A stretch of DNA of 64,000 bases from Symbiodinium kawagutii (Eukaryota; Sar; Dinophyceae; Suessiales; Symbiodiniaceae): assembly GCA_009767595.1 (NCBI GenBank), contig VSDK01021663.1, positions 1-64,000 on the forward strand, written 5' to 3'. A program made the position numbers and the translations under genes. This document shows positions 51,741 to 63,244 of this stretch, in pieces. Within the stretch, counting starts at the first letter, position 1, and each line of letters begins with the position of its first letter. The notes under the pieces are model-generated. The model did no database searches and was not told where the DNA came from. It saw only the letters and a list, made by a program, of their open reading frames with translations.

Positions 51741-52667
51741 ATGGCAGACGAAAAGCAAAACATCATCAAAAGGATTTATTTCGACAGAGCGGGTTACGGT
51801 TCTAAGGCAGTAACCCTAAAGGATGCTAGGGAGAAGGACAGGACGATTAAGATTGACGACGTCAATAAATTCTTCAGGGAGAACGTTGAAATCAAGGGAA
51901 GGAAGGAGAGGGGCTACAATAGCTTCGTTGCACCGCACAACAACCACACCTACCAGATTGATTTGTTCTTTATGGGGATGTATGACTTCGAAAACGACCA
52001 GAAGTTTATGAACGGTTTGGTTTGCATAGACGTGTTGAGTAAGTATGCGGTAGTTATTCCAATCATCAGCAAGGACGGGGAGGCAGTGCTAGAGGGCACG
52101 CAGAAGGCATTGGAGAAGATGGGGAAGAAGCCCAAGATGATATACACCGACGACGAGAGGGCTATAGCGGGCGAGGACTTCAAGGATTACGTAGAAAGCG
52201 AGGGAATAGAGCTTTACAGAACCAGAGGTCATCCGGCTTTCGCTGAAAGGTTCATCAGAACCTTCAAAGATATGCTGTTTAAGAGGGTGGATGCGGACGA
52301 AAAGAAGGGGAAGCGTAATATCCAATGGGTGGATTACATCACAGAAATAATGGTAACTTACAACGACAAGATGAAACACTCGGCAACCAACCAGACGCCG
52401 AAGGAGGCGAGGAGGAACGAGAACGAAATCAAAAGCAAGATACAGATATCGGCAAAGGCAAGGAAGGAAAAACTTTATCCAGAGGTCAATGTCGGGGACA
52501 AGGTTAAAATCAAGAGGAAGAAGGCCATAACAGAGAAAGAGAGGAGCAGTAACTTTTTGCAGGGAGAATACGAGGTGGAGAGCATCACAGAAAAATTGGG
52601 GCAAAAATATTATAAGATGAAGGACTACAACAGGCCACTTTTAAGGAGCGATTTTGTCAAGGTGTAA
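51741..52667 (+). CDS. INT: rve-family (retroviral-type) integrase
   Basis: 308 residues. It cuts target DNA and joins the element ends. The DDE core is visible: YQIDLFF (Asp74), MIYTDDERA (Asp137), and AFAERFIRTFK (Glu169); the wording TDDERA plus ER-IRTFK is typical of Polinton/PLV integrases. No HHCC zinc domain was seen at the N-terminus. The C-terminal 60 residues (VNVGDKVKIKRKK; LQGEYEVESITEKLGQKYY) form the small beta-barrel/chromo-like tail that binds DNA or chromatin. It follows the polymerase gene by 26 bp, perhaps co-transcribed. The intact triad agrees with the intact ends and target duplication. Confidence 0.92.
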   Translation: MADEKQNIIKRIYFDRAGYGSKAVTLKDAREKDRTIKIDDVNKFFRENVEIKGRKERGYNSFVAPHNNHTYQIDLFFMGMYDFENDQKFMNGLVCIDVLSKYAVVIPIISKDGEAVLEGTQKALEKMGKKPKMIYTDDERAIAGEDFKDYVESEGIELYRTRGHPAFAERFIRTFKDMLFKRVDADEKKGKRNIQWVDYITEIMVTYNDKMKHSATNQTPKEARRNENEIKSKIQISAKARKEKLYPEVNVGDKVKIKRKKAITEKERSSNFLQGEYEVESITEKLGQKYYKMKDYNRPLLRSDFVKV

Positions 52668-52701
52668 AAATCTTAAAACACTTAAGGAGTAATTAGCTTA
52701 A
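52666..52701 (+). promoter_or_regulatory. Early-type box before the 52720 gene
   Basis: ATCTTAAAACACTTAAGG followed by AATTAGCTTAA. It agrees with 53081-53116 over nearly its whole length, through to AGTAAGAGAAAA just before the start codon. Confidence 0.7.
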
Positions 52702-52719
52702 ATAATTAGTAAGAGAAAA

Positions 52720-53031
52720 ATGACAGATGCTGAAACACAAACCGATGTTAATAATTCACCGACTTCAACAGCTTCGTCCAGACCACCACCGTGTCCTTTC
52801 AGAGAGTTATTTAAAAGCGCTGTTATCTTTATGCCCCGAGGTGCCAGAGAGGATTTTAGGGAGGCGTGGGTGAATACCGATTTGGAAGACTTAGTCAGGG
52901 ATATGATTGACGAGGTCAATGACGAAGACTACAGTAACACGAGTGACAACCAAACCATTGAACCAAACAGTGACAGTGACGAAATGGAAGAATTAGGTTA
53001 CGAAACAGACCACGAACCTGAAACTCAATAG
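52720..53031 (+). CDS. Small acidic protein of unknown function
   Basis: 103 residues. A Ser/Thr/Pro-rich start, a central helix-forming part (FRELFKSAVIFMPRGAREDF, about 27-46) and a very acidic tail (NSDSDEMEELGYETDHEPE). It has the strongest early-type box of the element at 52666-52701 and is followed by a palindrome. Possibly an early regulator; no family recognised. Confidence 0.7.
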   Translation: MTDAETQTDVNNSPTSTASSRPPPCPFRELFKSAVIFMPRGAREDFREAWVNTDLEDLVRDMIDEVNDEDYSNTSDNQTIEPNSDSDEMEELGYETDHEPETQ

Positions 53032-53033
53032 AA

Positions 53034-53060
53034 TTTCATAATAATATTTTTATTATGAAA
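53034..53060. terminator. Palindrome after the 52720 gene
   Basis: TTTCATAATAA / TTATTATGAAA, 11-bp stem with a 5-nt loop, directly after the stop codon; a near copy follows the next gene. Confidence 0.6.
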
Positions 53061-53080
53061 TAGTATTTTTTATTTAGCCT

Positions 53081-53116
53081 TAAAAATCTTAAAACACTTA
53101 AAGGGAAATTAGCTTA
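53081..53116 (+). promoter_or_regulatory. Early-type box before the 53135 gene
   Basis: ATCTTAAAACACTTAAAGG followed by AATTAGCTTAA. Near-identical partner of 52666-52701, while the proteins they precede are unrelated, so conservation is regulatory. Confidence 0.7.
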
Positions 53117-53134
53117 ATATAGTAAGAGAAAATT

Positions 53135-53485
53135 ATGGAAGAAATAATGCAAAAATGCTCTACTTGTAAAAAGGTAAAAAACAAAGAGTTTTGTTTTACT
53201 TATGGACTATACTGCTGTGATAAATGCACTGATTACAAAAGGGCATACAATAAAAAGAAAGCAGAAGAAAGAGCAATATTACATCCAACAACTTACTGTC
53301 ACATCTGTGATAGACGCATTAGAATAGAGCGATGGGACGAACATATCAATTTAAAACCTCACAAAATCAATACACTAAGGTATGATTACTACAACAAACT
53401 TGAAGACACACCTGAAGATGAAAAAGAACCTTTAACAATTGAGCTCAGTGAAAACATCAAAAAAATCTTACGGTCACCTTGGTGA
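53135..53485 (+). CDS. Two-finger small zinc-binding protein
   Basis: 116 residues. N-terminal C8-x2-C11 ... C28-x2-C31 could bind one zinc. A second finger is C55-x2-C58-x11-H70-x5-H76 (YCHICDRRIRIERWDEH), the same type as in the 47472 gene. An early-type box nearly identical to that of the 52720 gene lies at 53081-53116. Last gene before the right inverted repeat. Probable early DNA- or RNA-binding regulator by analogy only. Confidence 0.75.
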   Translation: MEEIMQKCSTCKKVKNKEFCFTYGLYCCDKCTDYKRAYNKKKAEERAILHPTTYCHICDRRIRIERWDEHINLKPHKINTLRYDYYNKLEDTPEDEKEPLTIELSENIKKILRSPW

Positions 53486-53502
53486 AAAAAAACACACAAT
53501 AA

Positions 53503-53526
53503 TTCATAATAATATTTTATTATGAA
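53503..53526. terminator. Palindrome after the 53135 gene
   Basis: TTCATAATAA / TTATTATGAA with a short loop, 17 nt after the stop. Same sequence family as 53034-53060 and as part of the terminal repeat. Confidence 0.6.
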
Positions 53527-53550
53527 ATATTGTTTTTTTACATTTTTTTT

Positions 53551-53916
53551 GGGCGGGAAGATGGGAAAGGTGAGGCAGTTAGAAAATTTAGGTGGAAAAA
53601 CTATTATGAAATAATATTATTTCAATATTTTTTGGTGAAATAATATTATTTAATTAGAATTCTAGGTAGGTAGGCTGGGCTAGGTGGGAGGCTGGGCTAG
53701 TGGGCTGGCTGGTTTAGAATTTGGGATTTAGAATTTATAGATAGAATATTATTTTAATTTTTTTTGGGGAAATAATATTATTTAATTAGAATTTAGGTAG
53801 AGGCTAGGGCAGGTGGGCTGGTGGTGGGAGGTAGGTAGGATAATGTTATGATGGTATTATGGTAGGTCTGGGGCTGGGAGGTGGGGTATGAAAGATGGGA
53901 AAGGGTATCACTAACT
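53551..53916 (-). repeat. Right terminal inverted repeat (366 bp)
   Basis: Reverse-complement partner of 29774-30140, differing by a single base deletion near its inner end. It ends CACTAACT at the host junction. Such identity implies recent insertion or copy-correction between the ends. Confidence 0.95.
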
Positions 53917-53921
53917 ATATG
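53917..53921. repeat. Target site duplication, right copy (ATATG)
   Basis: Partner of 29769-29773, directly after the right inverted repeat. It shows that the element was inserted by a cut-and-join integrase and gives the exact host junction. Confidence 0.85.
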
Positions 53922-56035
53922 ACCAGTATTGCGAACTTTAAACACAAGGGACAAAATAAACATAAATCTGCAAAAGTTCTCAGTTCACCGAAGTCACCGA
54001 AGTATAGCATGTATGTGTCCATGACGATAATGTGTAAGTATGTGAATATCTAAATGTATCTATCGATTTAAGTAGGTAAAATAAAATAATGCAAATAAAT
54101 TCTTAAAGCGGATGAAATGGATGAAGTTGTCTCGCGTCAGTATTGAGGTGGATATAGCCTGATATAGTATGTGGAAGCATACATGCGCACGTCAGCAAGG
54201 ACGTATATGTATATACATGTACAATATTCCTCAATGTAAATCGAAACATGACTTGTTTACGCATCTTGGATTCTGATTTGACGTCCATTGGAATACAAGA
54301 AATTAATATCATATAGATTGATTAATGCATATTTCAGGTATACATACATACAACAAATAACTATTCCATATCTATACAATGATCATCAATGATCATCAGA
54401 GATATGAAATTCTTTCAAAATCAAGCAGCCATCACGGACAGAATGTGACAAGTGGCTGTCCAACACGAAGTCCACAAGATGGTCGCGGATTCGTGGCTGT
54501 GGGGCCTGCCAGAAGTGCTGTACACGAAGCCTCGATCAAGATTCAAACGTGGTACTTTCTCCGAAAGCCCCTGGCCTTGTTTTGAAACAAGCAAATAATA
54601 AACAAATAGTTAACTAAATAAATAAGTTCATTAAACAACTATTGCTTAAGTCAAACAAGCTCGGTGGGCCCTAATCTTGGCCTTTCAAAGCCCTGAAGCA
54701 GAGCCTTCATGAGCCGTCGAGGCGTGAGCTTCCTAGCAAGAGGAAAATGCTTTGTTCGGAATTGGAAGTCAAAATGACAAAGCAAAAAAGCACCTCACAA
54801 CTTCAACATATCATACGTACATATAAGAATAATCAAATAAATAAACAAATCAGAAAATATTCATGGATATATCATCATATTACCTATTCACATGTCAATC
54901 TGGTTGATAAAGATCCGAGATGATCGGAGTACACGGGGGCAACGTTCATCAGGATAACATCTCACTGCTTGGCGGTCCTCTCAGCCAGTGAACTTCCGCT
55001 GTGCTGCACTTTCCTGGCTGAAGCTGCTGAAAGGGGGCTCCGCAAAGCGTGAAGGAGCTAGAAAAAACAAAAAGAGGAATTCTCTAAATTGAGAAAGAAG
55101 AGACTATTTACCACTATACTATATATAGCGGTTTCCTAAAATGGGGTATCCCCAAATCATCCAATATTGATCATGTTGGTAATACACATCTTAAATGTTC
55201 CCTACTTTGAGAACCCCCCATGTATTTACATATATATATATATGTATACACAATCAAAAATGCATAGATAATAGGAGTCGCGTCGAAGGAAGGAAAGAAA
55301 TGCAGCTCTCAATTGGACACTCCTCTCCTCCCCAAAGAAACTCTTAAAGGCTCAAAAGTTTCGCACCACAGCTGGAAGCAAGAAAAGTACACAGCTCGAG
55401 TGCCAAAATAGATGTGATGTAGTACCTAGATGAAAATAAATGTGCTCGGAACACTTTTGGAAGATTCGCTTTTGGCTCGGAAATTTCCAACAGAAGGCCA
55501 GTTTTCGAAATCTCCTCAAAAACAATGTGACGCAATTTTTGTTGTTTTCCCGGCGGGCGCAATAATTCGTCAAAGTGGAGTGAGTGCATGGCACCCTCGG
55601 CAATTGGTTGACTCAGGGTTCACTATTCTAGCAGGCCACTACCTTATACGCCTCGTTGCACAAACGCAAAGCACAAGGTAAAAAGATGTAAAAAGTCCAT
55701 CTATGTTGTGAAGGAATCATCTAAATCTTGTAACATTTGCAAAGGAATGTAATAGATTATTTTGATGACAATGGCACTGTTCCATTGGCAGTATTGGCAG
55801 CAGAGCCGCACAAGAAAAACACAAAGAGCCGCGTGGACAGGATGGGGAGGCAATCGCAGGACTGTGCACTGCAAAACAAAGTAAGCAGCAGGGAGGCTGC
55901 ATCCAACTGCGGAAGTCTCAAGGGCAAGTGGCGTCATTTGCTGATGTAGAAATCGTGGCAGAAATAGCTAGTTGCAAATAATTAGTAGGTTGGAGAGATA
56001 GATCCAACAACAGCGACGTAGGCAAAAAGGCACAC
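53922..56035. other. Host DNA after the virus junction
   Basis: No gene recognised; only short frames. Confidence 0.45.
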
Positions 56036-56285
56036 TGATGGATGGATGGAGGGAAAAACATGTCAGGATATAAATGGATGGATCAATGGATGGATAGACA
56101 ACTAGAGAGATGGATGGATGGATGGATGGATGGAGGACGGACGGACGGACGGACGGATCAATGGATGGATGGATGGATGGATGGTTGGATGGCTGGCTGG
56201 CTGGATGGATGGATGGATGGATGGATGGATGGCTGGCTGGATGAATGGATGGGTCGGTCGGTAGGAAGGTAGGTAGGTAGGTGGG
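56036..56285. repeat. (GATG)n / (GACG)n / (GTAG)n tetranucleotide array
   Basis: ATGGATGG units interrupted by GGACGGACGG, GGCTGGCTGG and GGTAGGTAGG blocks. Confidence 0.95.
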
Positions 56286-57833
56286 TCGGTAGATACATGA
56301 ACGAAATACATAGAATCTTTATCTACCTAACTCATATGTTTAAGTCTCCAACTCGTCTATACATCTATAAGATTGAGCTGAGGTAGAGACAGATTCAGAT
56401 GTATACGGATAGATTGGTGGTTGAAAATACGTAGAAAATCATAGATAGACGTACATAGAGCAATAGTCGCATCAATTAGATGGACATACAGTATACTGAA
56501 ATGCAACCGATGGCTACCTAGATATCAGTCCTTGCCTACACCCATGCCCTTTCCCATCGAAACTTTCGACGACCTCAAACGCCTGCTTTTGATGCTATTG
56601 CTAGAAACAAAGCAAATCCATGTTGATTCGAGCAATATCTGTTGAAGTAAAACAAATGCTTGAGCAAATGATCTTCCCGCGATCCTTCGCTGATCTCTAC
56701 AGTATGTGATACTTGTTCCATGATACTCATTTCATTCATCGAATCACTGGGAGTGGCTTCAATTTATGGCTCTCCCTGGTGACGGTGGCGGTCCGTGATA
56801 TTCTGGCAAAGTCTGGCGCCGTTGCCCGACCGGGGCCTTGGCTTCACAACGCAGCAGTTTAAGGAATGTAAGGGGCAATGAGTGTTCCCGATCAACAAAT
56901 GGACAGGTGAACATCAAAACAAAACAATCAAATGAGTATCATTCATAGATCGTAAGAATCACATGAGAATCTTCGCTCTGTTGAGATTTCATTAACGTAA
57001 AGGCTAAGTTCTTTGGGTTCTGAGTGGCTATGTGCCCATGCCCATACCGTGTTATCGCCAGGAATGGACGTAGGACCACGCCTTGGGGGAAAACAGCAAC
57101 AATGCCTCCAACAGGAGTGAGATATGTGAGATATCACTTAGGTGAGATATTACTCATGATACATTATGATACTACTGTTTCAAATCATGATAAACGATCC
57201 CTTGAGAAAATGTCGCACATCGCCAAAAACAGTATCCAATCCACTAAAACACAAGTGGGTTTAAAACCAAGCGATCAAATCAAATGTCCCAACATTTCTC
57301 AAAAGCGCAAAAGCATGGGGATCGCGCCAAAACCGGCCTGTATGATCCATATCTTCTTCGTTTCCAATCATTCCGTAATCATTCCCAAAGGATTTGAATT
57401 TGAACGTCTCTGAAAGCAATGGGTGAACGGCGCCCAAGAAGTGTCCACAAACTCGAGTAGTGATACTGCAAATTTGGTGATTGCCCAAGATCCGTGTTGA
57501 TGTCTTATTTTGTCGGGCACGCAACTCATCATTCGATAATGATGTCTAAAGACTATTGCATGGGAATGGGCAATTACCAAATGTGGTTTCTTCAAAGGTG
57601 TATTTACATTTGTATAGCTGAAACAATGTTTCAGCATACGAAACCTGAGAAGGGAGGAACGAAAGCCAGCAGGAAGCAGAGAGAGAGACACAGCACGAGA
57701 CAGATAGAACACAGAGATAGAGTGAGACAAAGATGCAGACAAGACAGAGGCAGAAGCAGAAGCAGAACACAGAGAGAGACAAATAAAGAGAGAGATGTGG
57801 GGAGAGAGAGATGGAGGGAGGAAGAGAGGCAAT
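56286..57833. other. Host DNA, no gene recognised
   Basis: Nothing supported. A purine-rich (GAGA/CAGA) stretch at 57670-57830 precedes the ATC tract. Confidence 0.4.
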
Positions 57834-57863
57834 CATCATCATCATCATTATCATCAGCGTATC

Positions 57864-57909
<46 letters not shown>

Positions 57910-57912
57910 GCA
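57834..57912. repeat. (ATC)n microsatellite
   Basis: Nearly continuous ATC/CAT units with few interruptions. Confidence 0.9.
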
Positions 57913-57944
57913 TCATTTTTCTCCAACTTCCGAAAAAAACTTTT

Positions 57945-58760
57945 TTACAATGTTATTCCCCATCTGCCAACAGAAACCCTGGTATTTACAACGTTTTTCC
58001 CCACCTGCCAACAAAAACTATGGTATTTACAATGTTTTTCCCCACCTGCCAACAAAAACCATGGTCACCTCAACGTTTTTCCCCACCTCCCGACAAAAAC
58101 CATGGTATTTACAATGCTTTTCGCCATCTGGAAACAAAAACCATGGTATTTACAACGTTTTTGTTTTTCTCCACCTTCCAACAAAAACCATTGATATTTT
58201 CCATGTTTTTGGCGCGCGGCAAACCTTCGCCACTGCCACGCGAATGTAAAAAGCCGTGCCTTTGACCATGTTTTTGCATCTGAATCAGCTGGGTTTCCAA
58301 ACAAACACCTTTTCTCCCTCTTTCGACGCTTCCCGGCCCCTCCCCACCTGCCAACAAAAACCATGGTATTTACAACGTTTTTCCCCACCTCCCGACAAAA
58401 ACCATGGTATTTACAGTGTTTTTCGCCATCTGGAAACAAAAACCATAGTATTTGCAACGTTTTTTCCCCACCTGCCAGCAAAAACCATGCTATTTACAAC
58501 GTTTTTTCCATCTGCCAACAAAAACCCTGGTATTTACAGCGTTTTTCCCCACCTGCCAACCAAAACGATGGTATTTACAACGTTTTTCCCCACCTTGCAA
58601 CAAAAACCATTGATATTTTCCACGTTTTTTGCGCGCAGCAAACCTCCGCCCTGCCACGCAATGTAAAAAAACCCTGGGTTTTACCATGTTTTTGCATCAG
58701 CTGGGTCACCTAAACCACCTTTTCTCCCTCTTTCAGCGCTTCCCGGGCCCCTCTGGTCAA
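57945..58760. repeat. Duplicated block of about 41-bp repeats
   Basis: Units such as CAACAAAAACCATGGTATTT followed by ACAACGTTTTTCCCCACCTG, four to seven per block. Two blocks (about 57950-58334 and 58335-58750) each end with the same non-repeated tail (TTGATATTTTCC, GCGCGC, TTTTTGCATC, CTTTTCTCCCTCTTTC). Confidence 0.88.
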
Positions 58761-60132
58761 AGCTCCAAAAAACTTCCCATTGCCAAGCATAAACACCCTG
58801 CTGTCGGCTGAAATTGGTCCGTTTGGTGAGGTCCCCCCCCCCCGACCCCCCCTTACTCGCTTTGCTCCCCCAGACCCCCCCTTACTCGCTTTGCTCGCAA
58901 AAAGAACTCAGCATGCCTCCCGGCTGGCTTTCGTAATTAAGATAAATATGATAAATGAAGTACACATTCCTTACACAAAAAACAACATATTTTCCACAAC
59001 CCACTTCAAGCGCTCATACCCATATTCTTAGCCGCCCCTGTGAGACCAAACAAAAATGAGACGGAAAAGTAAAAAGAAAAGGAGGGTAAGGAAGTGTAAG
59101 GAGAGAAATAAGAAATAAGAAGAACACCTATGGCTGACATTCACATCGCTTCATTCCTGCCAAAGCCACGTTTGTTGCAGAACATTGAGATCTAAATATA
59201 TTGCGATCCTATGTAATTCATCGCAACCATACCGCTTCTAACATCTTCTGACCGATTCTATAAATTTTCTTCCAATCCTGCAAGCGCTCTTCAAGACTGA
59301 TTATATACATGAAGCGCATCTTTCCTCGCCGAATGGCGCCCACTTTATCCCAGCACCAGCCCTCTCCAAAGAGGTGTTCGATAAGTCTCGCAAACGATCC
59401 TAGGTCCCGATACTTCGGTATCTTTTAAGCAACTCAGTTCGCTTGGGCGAGCTTTCGTAAAATGATGGTGAATGACAGTGAAGGTGGCGATTGCGAGAAA
59501 ATGCAGCGGATGCGGTGTATGATGGTGGACCACAATGAGGGTGAAATTATTCACATGACTCTACATTTATCAACATGATCATCATAATCATTATTGTCAT
59601 GTTGCTGAAGATCATGAGGATGTGGATGGTAATAAATGGTGATAATGATCTTGTCTGATCTTGTTCCATTGCAGGGCAGGACAATAGGGCAAACGGAAGA
59701 ACTCAAGGGAGAACCTGTGGGAATATGACAGGAATATGATTCGATGAGATATGATCAGAACATTGGTGAATTGAGCCTGCGACCATTCACAAGAGGAATG
59801 GGGGGAGCTACAGAAACTCAGCTGATGCGACTACTTTTGTGAAAACTATGAAAGGGATGTGAAAGGGTTTGAGGTGAACGAAAGAGATTGCAAATCAATG
59901 CCAACAAAATGTACCTTATGAATCCTTATAATCAACTTATAATCTTTATAATCCCTATACAACCATATATATTCAATATACCAAGCATCAGCTACCTCCA
60001 ACTCCAAGACACCTAGTCGATTGGTCTGGAGGACGAAGTCCAAGAGGTAGTCTTGACGAACCTGACCGTGCGAACGAACTTGCCGAAGAAGGAGCCGAAT
60101 AAGGAGCATCTTCAGATCATCTGAAGATCTGG
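58761..60132. other. Host DNA, no gene recognised
   Basis: ACCCCCCCTTACTCGCTTTG is repeated in tandem at about 58845-58890. Otherwise featureless. Confidence 0.45.
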
Positions 60133-60203
60133 AAGGAGCATGAAGATCATCTGAAGATCTGGCTCCTTCTTCAGATGATCTTCAGATGATCTTCATGCTC
60201 CTT
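60133..60203. repeat. Perfect 27-bp inverted repeat
   Basis: 60133-60159 and 60177-60203 are exact reverse complements around a 17-nt loop. The arms contain GATCATCTGAAGATC, also present just upstream at 60115-60129, so nested pairings are possible. Confidence 0.9.
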
Positions 60204-63120
60204 CTGCAGTTTTTAGCGTGCGCTGCCTCACACTGCATCTTCTTTCCCAAACCCATTCCAACTCGAAAACGCAATACATAAATAAATGGTTAATATACAG
60301 GTGTGTGTGTGTATAAAATAAGAATATGTAAATATATATATATATATACCACAGCGAAAACCTCTCTGTTTTTGTCTGTTCTGCACCGCTCCTCTTCTTC
60401 AGAGCTTGGAGGCTCCTGGATCAACAGCGCCACTTTGAGAAAGGCCGCATTATCCAAAAAGCGAAGAAAATTCTGCGTTTTTTGCTTTATGCACCAAAAC
60501 CACATGCGCAGAAATGTGCGAGTTTATCCACAAGCCACTTCGCAAACACTTGTTTGTTTGTTAATCAATTACTCAGCGCCACTTCTGTTCTTCTGACTTA
60601 CCCACAGACTTGCCCACAGGAATGTTGACAATCGACTTCGACTCCCACGACATCTTATTGCATCGAATTTTGATGAATTATGGCTGATACATACTTATAC
60701 GTCATTGACCTGCCTGCAATTGCGATTGCGTTGAATGTGGAATCAGGCGAGAGGCATTGCTGCAAGCGTCCTGCTTTTCGGACAACACCCGCGGGAAACG
60801 CTGTGACACCATCAAATGTACAGCATAGAGCAACAACATGATCAAAGTCCAAAGGTGAGGAAGTCCAGCTACGTGATATACGGCGTCTGTCATGGCTAGG
60901 GCTCGCAGTTTTCTGACGCTTCGTCATGCTGTAAATTCATCTTGCGTCACAGCCGAAGCGCTTGCCTTCAAATGCCTTTGCATGACCTCTGGATGACTGG
61001 ATTCTTCACTGTTTTGTATTCCTGCCTGTGACCAGCCTTGATAATGTTCTACTCATTTATGCTGATCTAGGTTCGTCTTGCCAAGTCGACATATCCAAAC
61101 ACCAGTATATCCAAACACCAACATCCATCAATATCCGCCCAATGGAAAGGGGCACATAAACAAGCTCTCAACTTCCTGCGGCTGTGTCGTTGTGGTTGGC
61201 TCCAGTGCCTGAACACGGCCCAAACATTCAATGGAGCAGAGTTTTGTCTTCGGTGTGAGGACTTGAAGCTAGCAAATGCAAAGAAATTCAACCAAAAACA
61301 TCTATGAGATCATGATAGATCATGCACACTCAGACTTCACACCCTCTTTTTCTCTATGAATGTTACTCCAAGCAGGCTTGCGATTAAAGCGTCTGTAGTT
61401 TACATCCCGATACATCGAGGAACACCCCCAAAAATTACTCCGATCCAGACCAAATAACAACCAGTCAAATTCACCGTCCCTGAAGGCAAAACATGTCCTG
61501 CACAGAGCGTCTGAGTCTGTGCAACTGCGTTTTGTATCTTTTTTGTACCCCTATGACGCGTTTGCTAAATGTGCAAGCAACATTTTACATGCCCAGTTTG
61601 ATCGAACCCTTGTACAAATTTAGCGGGGGATGCAGGGGGTGACGTTGTCCACAAGGGCGGGAGGTGTTGCTCTGACTGAGGAACATTGCTTGCAGAAAAG
61701 TTCAAACGAAACAGATTCGCAACATGCACCCCCAAACAATCACTGCAGGAATCGCTCATCCGTCTCATTGTAGTCCACCCGAAGGTTTTGGCTGCCAAAT
61801 GTGGCCCTCACTGGGGGGGCCTCACTTCGTGTGACGGGGATGGGAGAGTCTGATCTGGATGCAAAGAATTGCAGAGTGCCCCAACCTTCCTCACTTTCAC
61901 CTGCCCCCCGTCAGGACATCGGCCGCTTTTAATAAAGGCCGCAGTTTCAAGTTTGGATTCAACATGATTCAACATTTAGCATCCTTTAGCAACACCGAGG
62001 CTTTCGACTCTATGCTCTATGCACTGGATACTGTAGTTTTGATATTTTGATCAAGAAAACATAGATTTCCTTTCCATCAGCACATCACATGCATACTCAC
62101 CACATGAATGGCGTTTCTTTTGGAGCGCTTGAATGTGCTCGCCATCTGTACATCTCACTCGCCCTACAATCCTGCAAAAAACATCAACACCTAGCCCGCC
62201 GATTCTAGGTTGATAGAAAAATAATCGTAGATAACGAGAGATTATCGGAGAGGCACGCCCACCAACAGCAAAGATCTCTTGCAACAGCAACAGCTACGAT
62301 AATGTACACTAATGACAGCGGCTGGTAATGCTGCCAGTACTAGTACGGCAACAACAACCATGACGATAAGCAAAAAAGCAGGCAAGAATGGTACGAGTAA
62401 CAGGCAAAACAACCAACAAGAACAACAATTCCATTGGTTTAGGATTGTATTTCAGTATCTGTTTCCAGAAATCATACAGTTACAATATTTTCTGGATGGT
62501 TGTGTCAAAGCGACCCAACGCACATGAGGTGTTGCTGGGAAAGCTTCTGAAAGGGCAGTACGCACGTGCGCTCTGACAGGGGTCTAGGCTTCAAACTAGA
62601 TCCTGTCTGAAAGAAATGTGCAAGCTGTTTCTGAGAGACTTGAAAAGAGCCCCCTGGAACCTTGGGAACGTCCAAAGTATGGTCGACAGTTCAGAAGCAA
62701 CACGCAGACGACGTAGCCATATGTAGCCATGTATTTCAAATTCTACGCTCCCATGGAAGTCTATTGAGGCCGGAGAACTTCTAACTGTTGTAGAGTCGTT
62801 TAGACTGGAACGTCCACATATGCAGGCCATCTTAAATCCAAACATATCCAATGAATGTGAATAACAACATTGACATATATCATTTACATTCATTAATATT
62901 TATACCCTTTTATATCATGTGTATGATAGTAAATACTGTAAATACACAAACACATATACAGATTCATGATGATTCATGCATAAATAAACAAGCAAACAAA
63001 TAAATGGATTAGATTGGAAAATAAACAAATACCGTAAATAGAAATACTTTAAGAGTCTGTCTTATCATAGCATTATCATTGCATCGACTTATCGCATCCA
63101 ACTCCAAACCCAAAGCTCAC
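60204..63120. other. Host DNA, no gene recognised
   Basis: (TA)n near 60330-60350. No supported gene or RNA. Confidence 0.4.
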
Positions 63121-63244
63121 AACTTCACTCGTTTGAGACGCCTTGGCACAGTCCAACTTGGGCACGTCGTCTGAAGCACGGCTGAGTGCTTCAGTAGCAG
63201 CCTTCGCATGTGGAGCAACGGCGGATCCGCTGCCGCCACGCAAT
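63121..63244 (-). CDS. Candidate host exon (124 nt)
   Basis: On the minus strand, ATATTTTTAG precedes and GTGAGC follows an open segment with G/C-ending codons reading RGGSGSAVAPHAKAATEALS. No family recognised. A second exon-like piece (about 63530-63420, FASFAFECQAAGEAQEEAV) lies upstream on the same strand. Support is compositional and splice-site only. Confidence 0.25.

Larger units (their letters stand above)
29774..53916. mobile_element. Complete endogenous Polinton-like virus (PLV), 24.1 kb
   Basis: Integrated double-stranded DNA virus bounded by near-identical terminal inverted repeats and a short target duplication. Inside lie the gene types that define PLVs: double-jelly-roll major capsid, penton, packaging ATPase, rve integrase, and a large polymerase-helicase. 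No tyrosine recombinase and no adenain-like maturation protease were recognised. Gene order is a left arm of four plus-strand cargo genes, a minus-strand block (methyltransferase to lipase), a plus-strand block (penton to fibre), the ATPase on minus, and a plus-strand replication/integration block. All core frames are open; the only break is in the fibre gene. Size and content match PLVs or virophages rather than metazoan Polintons. Seen: repeats, gene set. Known: family signatures. Inferred: recent integration and possible mobility. Confidence 0.93.

Noticed and set aside
29774-53916. Metazoan-type Polinton or mavirus itself
   Set aside because: Polymerase-helicase architecture, lipase, fibre and capsid wording fit algal PLVs better; no mavirus-type gene order.
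57494-58265. Frames up to 251 codons with poly-His and repeated PTCQQKPW
   Set aside because: Produced by the (ATC)n tract and the 41-bp repeats.
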